DNA of 64,000 bases, from assembly GCF_014217835.1 (NCBI RefSeq), contig NZ_CP055263.1, positions 5,149,501 to 5,213,500 of the forward strand, in the 5' to 3' direction. A model generated the notes under the pieces. That model saw only the letters and a program-made list of their open reading frames with translations. It was not told the DNA's origin and searched no databases. This document shows positions 1 to 8,964 of this stretch, piece after piece (the stretch's first letter is position 1; every line of letters starts with the position of its first letter). The translations under genes and the position numbers were made by a program. Source of the stretch: Metabacillus sp. KUDC1714. GTDB lineage: Bacteria; Bacillota; Bacilli; Bacillales; Bacillaceae.

Positions 1-2
1 TC

Positions 3-272
3 TTAATCGGGGTAGCACCGTATGGTTTATTTCTTGGTATATTTGGTGTTGCTTTACCACCGCTTTTATTTTCTATTGGTATGCCGCATATCGGTCCAGG
101 ACTTGGCACGATCTTAACTGCATCTGAGCTTCCAGTAGCTGTAATAATGTCTGCGATTATCTTAGCTGAACTTGTAAGTTTTTCACAATGGCTAGGAGTT
201 GTGATCATTTTAAGTGGGATTGTAGTCGGCAATGTTCGTTTTACGAGTCTGTCACTCCTCGAAAAAACTTGA
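3..272 (+). CDS. EamA/DMT-family permease, C-terminal fragment
   Basis: This is the 3' end of a gene that begins before the window. The frame is open from base 3 to the TGA at 270-272. The 89 residues form three hydrophobic stretches, and the run MPHIGPGLGTILTASELPVA followed by LGVVIILSGIVV is typical of the second EamA repeat of drug/metabolite transporters, where the penultimate helix precedes a short tail. These are inner-membrane exporters of amino acids or metabolites; the substrate cannot be told from a fragment. The ATG at base 81 is internal and not a credible start. A hairpin follows directly. Confidence 0.75.
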   Translation, partial: LIGVAPYGLFLGIFGVALPPLLFSIGMPHIGPGLGTILTASELPVAVIMSAIILAELVSFSQWLGVVIILSGIVVGNVRFTSLSLLEKT

Positions 273-302
273 TTCACATATATTGTTCCACAGAGAAAAA
301 CA

Positions 303-350
303 CCACAATTCAAAGCCCGCTTTCCAAAAGGAATAGGCTTAGAATTGTGG
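303..350 (+). terminator. hairpin after EamA permease gene
   Basis: CCACAATTC-AAGCC pairs with GGCTT-GAATTGTGG around a loop, giving a stem of about 14 bp with one bulge. It lies between two convergent genes and may serve both. The T-tract is weak on both sides. Confidence 0.5.
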
Positions 351-376
351 TAAAACCATTTAGAACAAACTCCTAA

Positions 377-2767
377 TTAATGGTCCCGGTTCACAATATA
401 GTTCAATAAATGCTTTAGAAAAGTGGTATTGCGAGGCACCTCTTGCAACATTTCTATTGCTAGACAGTAATGTTCCCACATCGCTTTTCTTGCACCATCT
501 ACACCTAAAATTGACACAAAAGTCGAATTGTTGTTCTCAGCATCTTTTCCAATTGGTTTGCCAAGTAAAGTTAAATCCCCTTCAACATCAAGCAGGTCAT
601 CTTTTATTTGAAATGCAATGCCGGCATGGTAGGCGAATTTTCTTAAGTGTTCAATTTCCAATTCTGGTGCATCAGCGAGAATAGCAGGCATGATGAGCGA
701 AGCTTCGAATGCGATGCTAGTTTTATAAAAGCTCATCATATTCAATTGATCTAGTGTTAATTGTATCCCTTTGGAATCCAAGTCCATCGCTTGTCCCTTA
801 CACATATCCTCTGTTATTTGGGCTGAATATTGAATCAATTTAAGCACCGTTTTCGCATCAAACTGGTCAAGAGAAGCTTGTTCCCCAATCGCCTTCTGGG
901 TCAAAAAGAGACCTGTTAATTCCGCTATTGAAATGTTATATACCTGATGTAGGGTTGGACGTCCTCTACGGATGGACGCATTATCCTGGGAAGGCAGATC
1001 ATCGAAGATTAGTGATGCAGTATGCATATATTCCAATGACCTTAAAAGTGGTACAATTGCTGAACGTTTTAATCCATATTCCTTAATGCCCATGATCCAA
1101 GTTATGATGGGCCTCAATCGCTTTCCATCACCCTCAAGGCTGTAATTTGCAGCATCAATGATCGGTTCTTTCATAAAAGAATCATGATCGGTTTTAGTGA
1201 TTTTTAAAATGTTGTTTATCTGTATGCGTACGTTTTCGATCGTATCTACAAAGTCTTCCCGCTCTTTCCGTTCATTTTTCAGAATGGTCATTATATGATC
1301 TCGGAGCAGTTTATCAAAAAAATCCACATCATTCGCTTTTCGCACCATATTTTGAATAACCCGATTGAATTGTGGGTTTCCAGAAGCGAATAGCTCCATC
1401 ACTTCATTGTATTTTTTGGTTCCCATTCTTTCTTTAAAGCGTTTCAAACCGTTTATCGCACGATCCAAAATTACTTCACAAGTTTTGGGATCTGAATGAT
1501 ATACGTTATGGATCAAATTGAATATAACCGTCCAGTATAATTCAAAGGGGTTTATTAGATCCAAACGTTTATCATGGTATTTCATATAATAAGTATAAGG
1601 TGTTACTGCTCCTTCCTGCATGTCATCGAACATATCTGCAAAATCATCTGCAAGCTGGTTGTATATACCATAAAAGAAAGTACGATTGTCAAATCCCTCA
1701 TCCTCTGTAGCATTGATTACTGAACGGACAATCAATCGCGACGAAGAGGATTTTAAAATTATAGGAAGATAAAGCTCCTCATTAGTATAATTTGGATTTA
1801 TCAGATCCTTTACGCGGTCCACTTCCTGAGAATTAAAAAACACATAGGATTGCTCCAGAAAATTATTTCTAGTCTCTAGTGGCTGATGTCCCTTAATATA
1901 CTCAAAAGCGTCGCGGAGTTCTGAATGAATATATCTGATCAAATCCATGTTTTTTCCGGTCCACTCGCCCAATTCAGGCACAGATCCAGTAATTAGAGTG
2001 GTACGTATTAAATCGGAATATTGTTTTTCCTCTTTATCAGATAAGATTTTGGCATCGAGAAGATCGTCAATGAACGGATAGGTCAGACCATAGGAATAAC
2101 CTATCCTTATTGCTTTATGTAGTCTCTGAGTCCGTTCTTCCTGCGATATCTCAGCGCTCATCTCTTCAAGCTCGTGCATAATTACCCCAGCAATGATTTT
2201 AATTAATTTTCTTTGGGCTTGCTCAGCATCCATTCCCTTAGGAATATTGGCGGAAACTGTCTTTAATTTGTTTAGCACCCAAATTAAAGTGGACTCAATG
2301 CCCTCCTTCTGAGCCTCCCGGTACAACCATGCCATGTTAACCGTCTCAGTTTTGTCCCCTTGTTCTTTTACAGTTGAACGAGTCAGGTGATTCTTTAAAC
2401 TATCAACTACACGCTGAATACTTTTTTGTGTATCAGGTGAGTCCAGGGCTTTGCCCAAATCACGCATGAAAATATATGAAATGCTTCGATCTAGATAATT
2501 ATCTAGTTTACCTGTGTAATTCAGCCATTGGATATAATTGTGATACCCTTTGGAATCAGGTTTTCTTGTTCTACGCGAAAATAGGGATAAAAATGTATGG
2601 TGAATATGGTTCTGTTTCCAGGATTGGAAATCTTTTGTTAGGGTAGGAACATAGCTCTTTTGCATGAGCTGCTCAGAAAGTGATTTAAAATATTGTGCCG
2701 CCTTCTGCTCAGCTAGCCGATAGCATGCATCAGCATTTTTTATTAACTCTTCATTCATTTTATCCAT
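377..2767 (-). CDS. Large two-domain isoprenoid (polyprenyl) synthase
   Basis: The protein has 796 residues, far longer than the roughly 300 of a normal trans-prenyltransferase. Residues about 505-796 are a recognisable polyprenyl synthetase domain: GDGKRLRP at about 546, first aspartate-rich motif DDLPSQD at 589-595 followed by RRGRPTLH, and second aspartate-rich motif DDLLD at 723-727. The first 500 residues are all-helical in character and contain another DDLLD at 234-238 (YPFIDDLLDAK) and an acidic stretch NQLADDFADMFDD at 370-382, which look like class I metal-binding motifs. It may therefore join a terpene-synthase-like half to a prenyl-diphosphate-producing half. Chain length and product are unknown. 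The gene stands alone with no terpenoid neighbours. Start ATG; its SD is weak. Confidence 0.75.
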   Translation of the reverse strand: MDKMNEELIKNADACYRLAEQKAAQYFKSLSEQLMQKSYVPTLTKDFQSWKQNHIHHTFLSLFSRRTRKPDSKGYHNYIQWLNYTGKLDNYLDRSISYIFMRDLGKALDSPDTQKSIQRVVDSLKNHLTRSTVKEQGDKTETVNMAWLYREAQKEGIESTLIWVLNKLKTVSANIPKGMDAEQAQRKLIKIIAGVIMHELEEMSAEISQEERTQRLHKAIRIGYSYGLTYPFIDDLLDAKILSDKEEKQYSDLIRTTLITGSVPELGEWTGKNMDLIRYIHSELRDAFEYIKGHQPLETRNNFLEQSYVFFNSQEVDRVKDLINPNYTNEELYLPIILKSSSSRLIVRSVINATEDEGFDNRTFFYGIYNQLADDFADMFDDMQEGAVTPYTYYMKYHDKRLDLINPFELYWTVIFNLIHNVYHSDPKTCEVILDRAINGLKRFKERMGTKKYNEVMELFASGNPQFNRVIQNMVRKANDVDFFDKLLRDHIMTILKNERKEREDFVDTIENVRIQINNILKITKTDHDSFMKEPIIDAANYSLEGDGKRLRPIITWIMGIKEYGLKRSAIVPLLRSLEYMHTASLIFDDLPSQDNASIRRGRPTLHQVYNISIAELTGLFLTQKAIGEQASLDQFDAKTVLKLIQYSAQITEDMCKGQAMDLDSKGIQLTLDQLNMMSFYKTSIAFEASLIMPAILADAPELEIEHLRKFAYHAGIAFQIKDDLLDVEGDLTLLGKPIGKDAENNNSTFVSILGVDGARKAMWEHYCLAIEMLQEVPRNTTFLKHLLNYIVNRDH

Positions 2768-3024
2768 TCCCTCTGTTTTATGTTCTTATATATATGTATG
2801 CAATCTCATCCAAACCTATAATGATCCACTCATTTTTCTTTAAACTAACAAAGTATTTTTATCTTTAATAAAAAAGAAGTCGACCTTTTATACTTTAATT
2901 TACATAATAATACTCTAGTAAACTACGCTAAAGGCTTTAATGTGACAAAAATGGTCACGAGACAAAAGGATAGTTTTTTTGTCACAATAAATTCACCTTA
3001 TTATAGAAGGCAAATATATGGCAT

Positions 3025-3381
3025 TCATCTTTGATCATGTTTACAACAAATTTGTGCATCTTGATCAATATCTCTTACAATTGCATACTCATTCCCCCAT
3101 GTACACATCGTGTTTAAAACAGGTATAAACGAGTTACCTAACTCGGTTAAACTGTATTCAACTTTTGGTGGTACCTCTTTATAAACTTCTCTATAGACAA
3201 GCCCATCTCTTTCCAACTGCTTCAGCTGTTCTGTTAAGACTTTTTGTGTAATTCCCGGCATTAACTCATAAAATTCTTTTGTTCGAGTTGCTTTTTGACT
3301 TAAGTAAAAGAGAATTAAGCATTTCCATCTTCCGCCTACTATATTCATAAAAATATTTATTCCAGTATTATATTTAACCAT
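3025..3381 (-). CDS. HxlR (DUF24) family transcriptional regulator, YodB-like
   Basis: This 118-residue winged-helix protein carries the HxlR signature NIVGGRWKCLILFYL, then ITQKVLTEQLKQLERDGLV and the wing VPPKVEYSLTELG. Cys21 sits in the helix just after GGRWK, and three more cysteines lie near the C-terminus (one in MCTW, two in ICCKH). HxlR proteins of the YodB and HypR type sense quinones, diamide or hypochlorite through thiol chemistry and control flavin-dependent reductases. Here the gene diverges from a nitroreductase, as yodB does from yodC in B. subtilis, so that gene is its likely target. The start ATG follows GGAGGAAC. Redox sensing is inferred from family and context. Confidence 0.85.
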   Translation of the reverse strand: MVKYNTGINIFMNIVGGRWKCLILFYLSQKATRTKEFYELMPGITQKVLTEQLKQLERDGLVYREVYKEVPPKVEYSLTELGNSFIPVLNTMCTWGNEYAIVRDIDQDAQICCKHDQR

Positions 3382-3424
3382 GTTCTATTGTTCCTCCTAT
3401 ATAGGTACTTAAAAGTGGCTAACC

Positions 3425-3436
3425 CACATTAATGTG
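3425..3436. promoter_or_regulatory. putative HxlR operator palindrome
   Basis: CACATTAATGTG is a perfect 12-bp palindrome in the 127-bp divergent promoter region between the HxlR gene and the nitroreductase gene. The position suits control of both genes, but the assignment rests on symmetry and location only. Confidence 0.4.
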
Positions 3437-3508
3437 CGTTATTTTCTCATTAATTATTGCCCACTATAATAAAAGGTGCAACAAATAAAATCTTCGGAGT
3501 TGATATGA

Positions 3509-4135
3509 ATGAGTGTAAAAGACATTTTAAGAAAAAGACGTTCCGTTAGACATTTTGATCCAAATTATACAATTAGTTCTGAAATTATCACTACTTTAAT
3601 TGAAAGTGCAACTAAGTCTCCTAATGGAAATAATATTCAAGCCACTCGATACTTAATCATTGAAGATCCAAAATTACGAGATTCATTGTTACCTTTAGCA
3701 TTTAATCAACAACAAGTAGTTGAAGCCTCTGTATTAATCGTTATGTTGGGTGATTATCAAGCTTTTGATAAGGATAATATCATTAAGATACATGAAGAAG
3801 GGTATCAAGCAGGTTATTTTAATGAGGCATTAAGAGATTTTCTTGCGAATGCTGCCATTAATTACTATGCAGATAAATCACATGAAGATTTGAAGCTGGA
3901 ATTGACTAGAGACGTAAGTCTTGCTTCAATGTCATTAATTTTATTAGCAAATGAAGCAGGTTTTGAAACGATCACTATGTCAGGTTATAATTCTAAAAAT
4001 CTAAAGGAGGCTTTAACTATTTCTGATAGATATTTAGACGTTATGCTTATAGCTATTGGAAAAGGCACAAGAGCTGGTCATAAAACGGTAAGACATGATG
4101 TTAATAATGTGATACATAAAAATAAAATAGTGTAA
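3509..4135 (+). CDS. Nitroreductase family protein, YodC-like
   Basis: The 208-residue protein starts with the nitroreductase FMN-binding segment ILRKRRSVRHFDPN and continues with ATKSPNGNNIQATRYLI. LLPLAFNQQQVVEASVLIVMLGD matches the YodC type closely in pattern, and SLASMSLILLANEAGFET is the usual dimer-interface helix. It probably reduces quinones or nitroaromatics with NAD(P)H in the cytosol. It is monocistronic, divergent from an HxlR regulator and followed by a terminator. The start ATG at 3509 has CGGAG nine bases upstream; an ATG at 3505 is in another frame. Confidence 0.85.
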   Translation: MSVKDILRKRRSVRHFDPNYTISSEIITTLIESATKSPNGNNIQATRYLIIEDPKLRDSLLPLAFNQQQVVEASVLIVMLGDYQAFDKDNIIKIHEEGYQAGYFNEALRDFLANAAINYYADKSHEDLKLELTRDVSLASMSLILLANEAGFETITMSGYNSKNLKEALTISDRYLDVMLIAIGKGTRAGHKTVRHDVNNVIHKNKIV

Positions 4136-4173
4136 TTATTTACTCGGTTCAGTGTTCCTGACCTATTAATAGA

Positions 4174-4196
4174 AAGCGCCAAAACATTTGGCGCTT
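4174..4196 (+). terminator. terminator of nitroreductase gene
   Basis: AAGCGCCAAA and TTTGGCGCTT form a 10-bp perfect stem with a three-base loop, 38 bp after the stop codon. The T-tract is short. Confidence 0.7.
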
Positions 4197-4404
4197 CTTG
4201 TTATATTATACTAGCTAAACCAATACTACTTAACCAATGTTCGTTTGAAAAATTCCCCTCTGGGTTTATTGCTCCACTTCCTAGATTAAGTGTACCAAAC
4301 TTACAAAATTGACAAATTCATAGGGGCTTCTAGGTTAAAATGCAAATCTTGGAAATTGTCACGCCCACCTTCATAACCTCATAGGATAAATTGGGGGTGA
4401 TGTA

Positions 4405-4872
4405 GTGACGAGATGGTTAAAGACAGTCATACTGATTTATCTCTCATTCTTGTTTTTTGGGAGCTTTTTAGCTGTTGGTGGATTATGGGTGGGGACTTTT
4501 GAACAATCGCTGCCATTCATTTCTGATATAGAAATCTTTTTGTATTATTTCTTCGCTGGTGCAATTGGGGGCTCATTGCGACACCTTTATATGTTTTGCT
4601 CTCATTATATGAAAGGTGAATTAAAAGATTATCGAGAGTGGATTATGTACATTTTTTATCCAATTTTTGCAACAGGAACAGCTGTCGTTGCTGTAACAAT
4701 TATCCAAAGTGGTATCTTTTCAATTGAATTCACAGAATATGAGAACACCCCTTATGCCCATATAAGCATTGCGTTCTTTGTTGGCTTTGGTTTCAATAGG
4801 TTTTTAAATAAGCTGAATGCTGTTTCAAAGAATATATTCAAAACAAACGACAATCAAAAGAACAGTAAGTAA
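4405..4872 (+). CDS. Small membrane protein of unknown function
   Basis: The start is GTG with GGGGGTGA five bases upstream. The 155 residues hold four likely transmembrane helices: about 8-30, 45-65 with GAIGGSLRHLY, 80-102, and 112-130, followed by a short basic and polar tail (LNKLNAVSKNIFKTND). I do not recognise the family. The gene stands alone between a terminator on its left and a convergent terminator on its right, so neighbours give no hint of its role. Confidence 0.6.
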   Translation: MTRWLKTVILIYLSFLFFGSFLAVGGLWVGTFEQSLPFISDIEIFLYYFFAGAIGGSLRHLYMFCSHYMKGELKDYREWIMYIFYPIFATGTAVVAVTIIQSGIFSIEFTEYENTPYAHISIAFFVGFGFNRFLNKLNAVSKNIFKTNDNQKNSK

Positions 4873-4911
4873 TTAACTGGTTAATGGCGGTTTACCAATA
4901 ACAGGAAAAAG

Positions 4912-4947
4912 CCCAAAAACAAACACGCCATTGCATTTGTTTTTGGG
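4912..4947. terminator. bidirectional terminator
   Basis: CCCAAAAACAAA pairs perfectly with TTTGTTTTTGGG around a 12-base loop. It is flanked by AAAA on the left and TTTT on the right, so it can end the membrane-protein gene on the plus strand and the ThuA gene on the minus strand. Confidence 0.75.
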
Positions 4948-4975
4948 TTTTCTAAAAATAAAACATCTTCATGCT

Positions 4976-5623
4976 CTACAAAGATAACATCCAATTTATT
5001 TTTTCTGCTAACAAACTTGAGACGTTTTCATTAACCATCCCTTCTCTTGTATGGGCTGGTGTAAAGCAGCATATTTTCCCTTTGCCAAAGGAATGCTTCC
5101 AGGCTGCGATCGAATCCCCATCGATACCTGTACTCCACAGGTCAACTTCTGTATTTGCTTTATCACAGTGGACAAAATACTGTTCATCTGAAAGGAAAAA
5201 TGTATTCTCTCCACTTTTTTCATTATCCTTCAACATGTATGTAACCTCTTGAAGTCCTGGTGGATGATAATTAAAATATCCACGCAACATATGAATGTAG
5301 TTGCTTTCGCTCGAATATCCAGCCATTCCAGCATGCCAAGCTAGGACACTTCCTCCCTCTATTACGTAGTTTACGAGCTTCGTATCCAATTCTTCGGTTA
5401 ACCAAGTAATTACCTGTTCATCCCTTGGGTTTAGTTGGTCCATTTTAGCATTGATAAATAAGTCTGGTCTATCACTAAGCACTTGTGAAACTTCCTTATA
5501 TGTTATGTATTGTAGGTCAATTTCATCTTTGATTGGTAATCTTATCAATGCAGCTTCTAAACCAGCCTTTGCATCATCTGCAGCATGCCAGTAATCTCCT
5601 AGTAATGCGACAATTTTCTTCAA
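4976..5623 (-). CDS. ThuA-like domain protein
   Basis: About 215 residues with a class I glutamine-amidotransferase-like fold typical of ThuA (trehalose utilisation) proteins: KKIVALLGDYWHAADDAK at the start, YVIEGGSVLAWHAGMAGY in the middle, and GKGKICCFTPAHTREGM near the end. ThuA proteins occur in carbohydrate gene clusters and their reaction is not settled. I chose the TTG at 5623 because AGGTGAGAGG lies just before it; a TTG at 5641 would overlap the upstream SDR stop by seven bases. Both genes are read in the same direction and are almost contiguous, so they form one operon. Confidence 0.75.
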   Translation of the reverse strand: MKKIVALLGDYWHAADDAKAGLEAALIRLPIKDEIDLQYITYKEVSQVLSDRPDLFINAKMDQLNPRDEQVITWLTEELDTKLVNYVIEGGSVLAWHAGMAGYSSESNYIHMLRGYFNYHPPGLQEVTYMLKDNEKSGENTFFLSDEQYFVHCDKANTEVDLWSTGIDGDSIAAWKHSFGKGKICCFTPAHTREGMVNENVSSLLAEKINWMLSL

Positions 5624-5634
5624 CTTCCTCTCAC

Positions 5635-6348
5635 CTACCAATTCAATTTATTCCCTTGATAATCTATGTACATATGTTCGTCAATTGCTGGTGCTTTCAA
5701 TATTTCCTTCATAATTCCAGTTGCCGATTCTGATGAATCAATGGTTGCATCATGATTGAAATCACCCATAATATATGTTTTCACATAACCTGGATGAAAA
5801 GCTAAAACCTTTATCCCATATTCCGCCACTTGATTTTGTATAATCGTTAATTGCATATTTAATGCAGATTTTGACATACAATAGCCATATTCTTTTTTTC
5901 TCCAAGAATCTGCAAGACTACCAGCTTCTGATGAAATATTCGCTAAGATTTTACTAGTGCCTTTTACTAATAATGGGACAACAGATTTTGATACACGCAA
6001 CGGACCTAATGCATTGGTATCATAAAGCTTCATCATATCCTCATAAACAAACTCACCGAAAATATCCTCAGAACGGTCTTTGTAAATCGCTGCATTATTA
6101 ATAAGTATATCTAATTGACCAGCATTTCTGTTTATATAATTCGCGGCCTCATTAACAGATTCTTGATCCGTTACATCTAACGTAAAAATGTCTAAGTCCT
6201 GATCATACTCCTTTTTTAATTCATCAAGCTCAGTCCAATCCGGCATATAACGTCCAGCAAACACTTTAAAATTTGATTCAAGGAAAACCTTTGACAGAGC
6301 AAGCCCCAATCCTCTGTCTGCCCCAGTAATATAGACGGTCTTTTTCAT
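5635..6348 (-). CDS. Short-chain dehydrogenase/reductase (SDR)
   Basis: Classical SDR of 237 residues. The NAD(P)-binding glycine motif is TGADRGLGLALSKVF at about 9-23, NNAA at about 84-87 (DILINNAAIYKD), and the catalytic pair is Tyr-x3-Lys in YGYCMSKSALN with a serine in NISSEAGSL. The GADRGLG spacing suits the carbonyl-reductase-like branch. The substrate is unknown. It is the first gene of a two-gene unit with the ThuA-like protein, which hints at oxidation or reduction of a sugar or polyol. Confidence 0.85.
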   Translation of the reverse strand: MKKTVYITGADRGLGLALSKVFLESNFKVFAGRYMPDWTELDELKKEYDQDLDIFTLDVTDQESVNEAANYINRNAGQLDILINNAAIYKDRSEDIFGEFVYEDMMKLYDTNALGPLRVSKSVVPLLVKGTSKILANISSEAGSLADSWRKKEYGYCMSKSALNMQLTIIQNQVAEYGIKVLAFHPGYVKTYIMGDFNHDATIDSSESATGIMKEILKAPAIDEHMYIDYQGNKLNW

Positions 6349-6491
6349 TTATCCCAATCCCCCTAATTGTTTAGACTATCGAAATTGAAAGCACTTACAA
6401 CTATGTATATTTGTATTCTCCATTGGATTTATAATTCCTTGTTCTTTCTACTATTAAATTCATCACTTAGGACAATATGTGAAAATGGGCG

Positions 6492-6545
6492 AAAAAAAAT
6501 ACCTAAAGTGGTTGAGTTCCACCTTATAATGGAACCACTTCAGGT
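6492..6545 (-). terminator. hairpin with T-tract on minus strand
   Basis: ACCT-AAGTGGTT and AACCACTT-AGGT pair with one mismatch around a 19-base loop, with an A8 tract on the left that becomes a T-tract on the minus strand. It would stop minus-strand transcription coming through from the HAD gene before it enters the SDR promoter. Confidence 0.6.
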
Positions 6546-6609
6546 AGCGGTAATATTCTTCCAATCGTTCAATAAAAATTTAAACATTAATACCCATTTC
6601 CACTAGATT

Positions 6610-6629
6610 ATTGGGGACTGTCCCCCAAT
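6610..6629. repeat. GGGGACTGTCCCC palindrome
   Basis: ATTGGGGACTGTCCCCCAAT is a near-perfect palindrome 10 bp after the HAD stop codon. Motifs of the GGGGACTGTCCCC and GGGTCAGACCC kinds recur between genes in this window (also at 9065 and 63871) in the place where terminators are expected. Confidence 0.5.
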
Positions 6630-6639
6630 AGATTGATAG

Positions 6640-7494
6640 TTATAGGTTAAATTTCGATTTTAAATAATGATATACCCCATCTTCATCACATGTAAAATCT
6701 GTTACTTCATCAACTATTTCTTTGATATGATCTGGTGCATTTTTCATTGCAACGGCATGAGGAACAAATTGTAGCATCGGGATATCATTGTCACTATCAC
6801 CAATCGCCATAACTCCATCCTCAGACAAATCCAAATGTTTTAACAACTGTTTAATTCCTGTTGCCTTGTTTACGTTTGCAACCATCAATTCTACATTGTG
6901 TTCTGAAGATATAGATGTAGAAAAATCGATTTCTCGTTTTAATTGTTCAAGCTCATTTTTCCAACTATTTATATGTTCTTTTGTTCTCGCAAAGAAATAA
7001 AACTTAGAAAATCGATTTCCCTCTATGGTATCTGTCCAAGCAATCTCTTCTTTAATCGCTTCTTTACGTGAAAGCCACTCATTAATACCCACACTCTCTG
7101 GCTTTGGTTCTCTTATTTCATCCTCAACATATTGTTGATCTTGTTTTAACGTCATTCGGGATGCTCCATATGGGAAAAGCTCATAGTATACCTTGTTTTT
7201 TCTCGCTTTTTCAATAACGTGTTCTACCAATTCAAGTGATAGAGAATGTTCAAAAACGACTTCCTTCCCCAAGTATCCCGCCATACCATTCGAAGTAACG
7301 AATCCATCCACTTGAAAGCCTTCAGGAACTACTCCTGCTATTTCATCAAATGATCTTCCTGTCGCAATAAAAACATTTATTCCTTTATTCCGTATGGCAT
7401 CAATGATTTCTTTTGTATGTATACTTACCTTATTATGATGATTTAATATTGTTCCATCCATATCTAAGAATATTGTCTTTGTTTTTTGTTCCAC
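6640..7494 (-). CDS. Cof-type HAD-superfamily phosphatase
   Basis: The 284-residue protein has HAD motif I DMDGTIL at about 11-17, motif II in ATGRSFDEI, and motifs III/IV in KATGIKQLLKHL and IGDSDNDIPML. The large central cap between motifs II and III marks the Cof (IIB) subfamily, which dephosphorylates small cytosolic metabolites such as sugar phosphates or flavin intermediates. The start is GTG with AGGAGG nine bases upstream. It is monocistronic, and the exact substrate cannot be inferred. Confidence 0.85.
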   Translation of the reverse strand: MEQKTKTIFLDMDGTILNHHNKVSIHTKEIIDAIRNKGINVFIATGRSFDEIAGVVPEGFQVDGFVTSNGMAGYLGKEVVFEHSLSLELVEHVIEKARKNKVYYELFPYGASRMTLKQDQQYVEDEIREPKPESVGINEWLSRKEAIKEEIAWTDTIEGNRFSKFYFFARTKEHINSWKNELEQLKREIDFSTSISSEHNVELMVANVNKATGIKQLLKHLDLSEDGVMAIGDSDNDIPMLQFVPHAVAMKNAPDHIKEIVDEVTDFTCDEDGVYHYLKSKFNL

Positions 7495-7570
7495 TACGAT
7501 TCCTCCTGCTTTTTGAAAAAGTTTACTAGATAAGTATACACTGTTACTATCTACCTAAAATTACGATTGT

Positions 7571-7606
7571 AAAAAAGGAACTTTCTATTATACTAAAAGT
7601 CCCTTT
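7571..7606 (-). terminator. terminator of MFS gene
   Basis: AAAGGAACTTT and AAAGTCCCTTT pair with one G:T around an 11-base loop, followed on the minus strand by a T6 run. A separate 14-bp perfect palindrome, GTTAAAGCTTTAAC, lies nearer the stop codon at 7649-7662. Confidence 0.65.
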
Positions 7607-7683
7607 ATTACACTGTATTTCCCCTTTTATTTTATATAAAAGAAGAGCGTTAAAGCTTTAACAGATCCTTGGTGAAAGAACAT

Positions 7684-8964
7684 CTAAACGCTTAATTCCT
7701 TTGTTTGTGTTATTTCCTGATGCTGTTCCTTAATAAGAAATCCACCAAATAAACCAATCATTGAAAAGATAACTGGGATCATAAAGCCATAAAGATAACC
7801 AACATTACTTTCTGCAAGTTGAAAATGATCCAATACTTTTCCAAAAAAGCTTGGTAATAGGACGGCACTTAAAAATCCTCCCATATTCGCAAATCCCGAG
7901 GCAACACCGACCTCTTTTACATCAAACGACTGGCGAACAATAGCAAATGTTAAGGCGCTTGCGCCATTTCCATATCCGATCAATAAAAAGAGCACCATAA
8001 GGATAATGAGAGGCGGCTTTCCGCTAAATAAAAGAAAAGCAGACCAGCTTAGAAAAATAAGCAAATGCACAGTAATATAAGGTATTTTAATTGATTGCAT
8101 GCGACTAGAAATCCAACTAGTTAAAGGAGCACCAATTAATGCACCAATTAGGCCAATCATAATAAATTGACTTGCACCGGAACGTGTCATATCAAATATA
8201 TCCATGCCATATGGCACTGCCCACGAACCGATGAATCCTACATATGTTCCTACAGCACCAAAGTGACAGAGAAATGCTGCCCACGCTTGCTGATTCGAAA
8301 AAATGCGATTCAATATAACAAGCGTTTTCTCACGTTTATGCTCAGATTTAACTGAAGATGAACTCGTTATAGCATTGTTTTTGACCATTCGTTTTGGATA
8401 TTTAACGAGGACGAAATAGAGTAGAATTCCACAAAGACATAAAATGATTCCCATTGTAAAAAATGACGCTCTCCACCCTGATAAGGCAATCCAAATTGAA
8501 AAAGGTACAGTTGCCATCAAGAACCCAAGGCTCCCAGTCATTCCTGCCATACCAAGCAATTTAATAAATTCATTTCCTTTAAACCACTGGCTTAAAATTA
8601 AAACGACATTCACCCAAATTGTCGCATCTCCTGTTCCTACTATTAATCTAGCAAGAAATAAAATAGATTCATTAGGTGCTAGACTATAAAGTAACGTCCC
8701 TACACCAGTTAGAAGTGTCCCTACAATTAGAAAGAGATTAGGCCCAAAACGATCAGATAATATTCCGATCGGAACTTGCAAACCAGCATATGCAAAAAAT
8801 TGTATACTTGCAAGCAAACCAATGGTTGACGCAGTTACATTGAAATCTTTCATCAATTGATCTGAAATTAATCCTGGTGCAGTTCTTTGACTTACAATAA
8901 TAAAATAAGTAAACAATACAGTGGCAAAAACGATCCACCTGAATTTGCTATTTTGTTTGTCCAT
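7684..8964 (-). CDS. MFS transporter
   Basis: This 426-residue protein has about 12 hydrophobic helices in two halves separated by a polar loop (KYPKRMVKNNAITSSSSVKSEHKREK). The N-terminal half holds the MFS motif A variant GILSDRFGPNLFLIVG between helices 2 and 3. It probably imports or exports a small organic solute by proton symport or antiport; the substrate is not evident. It stands alone, with AGGAG before the start and a hairpin terminator behind it. Confidence 0.85.
   Translation of the reverse strand: MDKQNSKFRWIVFATVLFTYFIIVSQRTAPGLISDQLMKDFNVTASTIGLLASIQFFAYAGLQVPIGILSDRFGPNLFLIVGTLLTGVGTLLYSLAPNESILFLARLIVGTGDATIWVNVVLILSQWFKGNEFIKLLGMAGMTGSLGFLMATVPFSIWIALSGWRASFFTMGIILCLCGILLYFVLVKYPKRMVKNNAITSSSSVKSEHKREKTLVILNRIFSNQQAWAAFLCHFGAVGTYVGFIGSWAVPYGMDIFDMTRSGASQFIMIGLIGALIGAPLTSWISSRMQSIKIPYITVHLLIFLSWSAFLLFSGKPPLIILMVLFLLIGYGNGASALTFAIVRQSFDVKEVGVASGFANMGGFLSAVLLPSFFGKVLDHFQLAESNVGYLYGFMIPVIFSMIGLFGGFLIKEQHQEITQTKELSV

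Noticed and set aside
4971..5252. 93-codon plus-strand frame antisense to the ThuA-like gene
   Set aside because: It lies wholly within a well-supported minus-strand gene and shows no protein-family pattern or ribosome-binding site.
6367..6606. 79-codon plus-strand frame between the SDR and HAD genes
   Set aside because: It runs through a terminator hairpin and has no ribosome-binding site.
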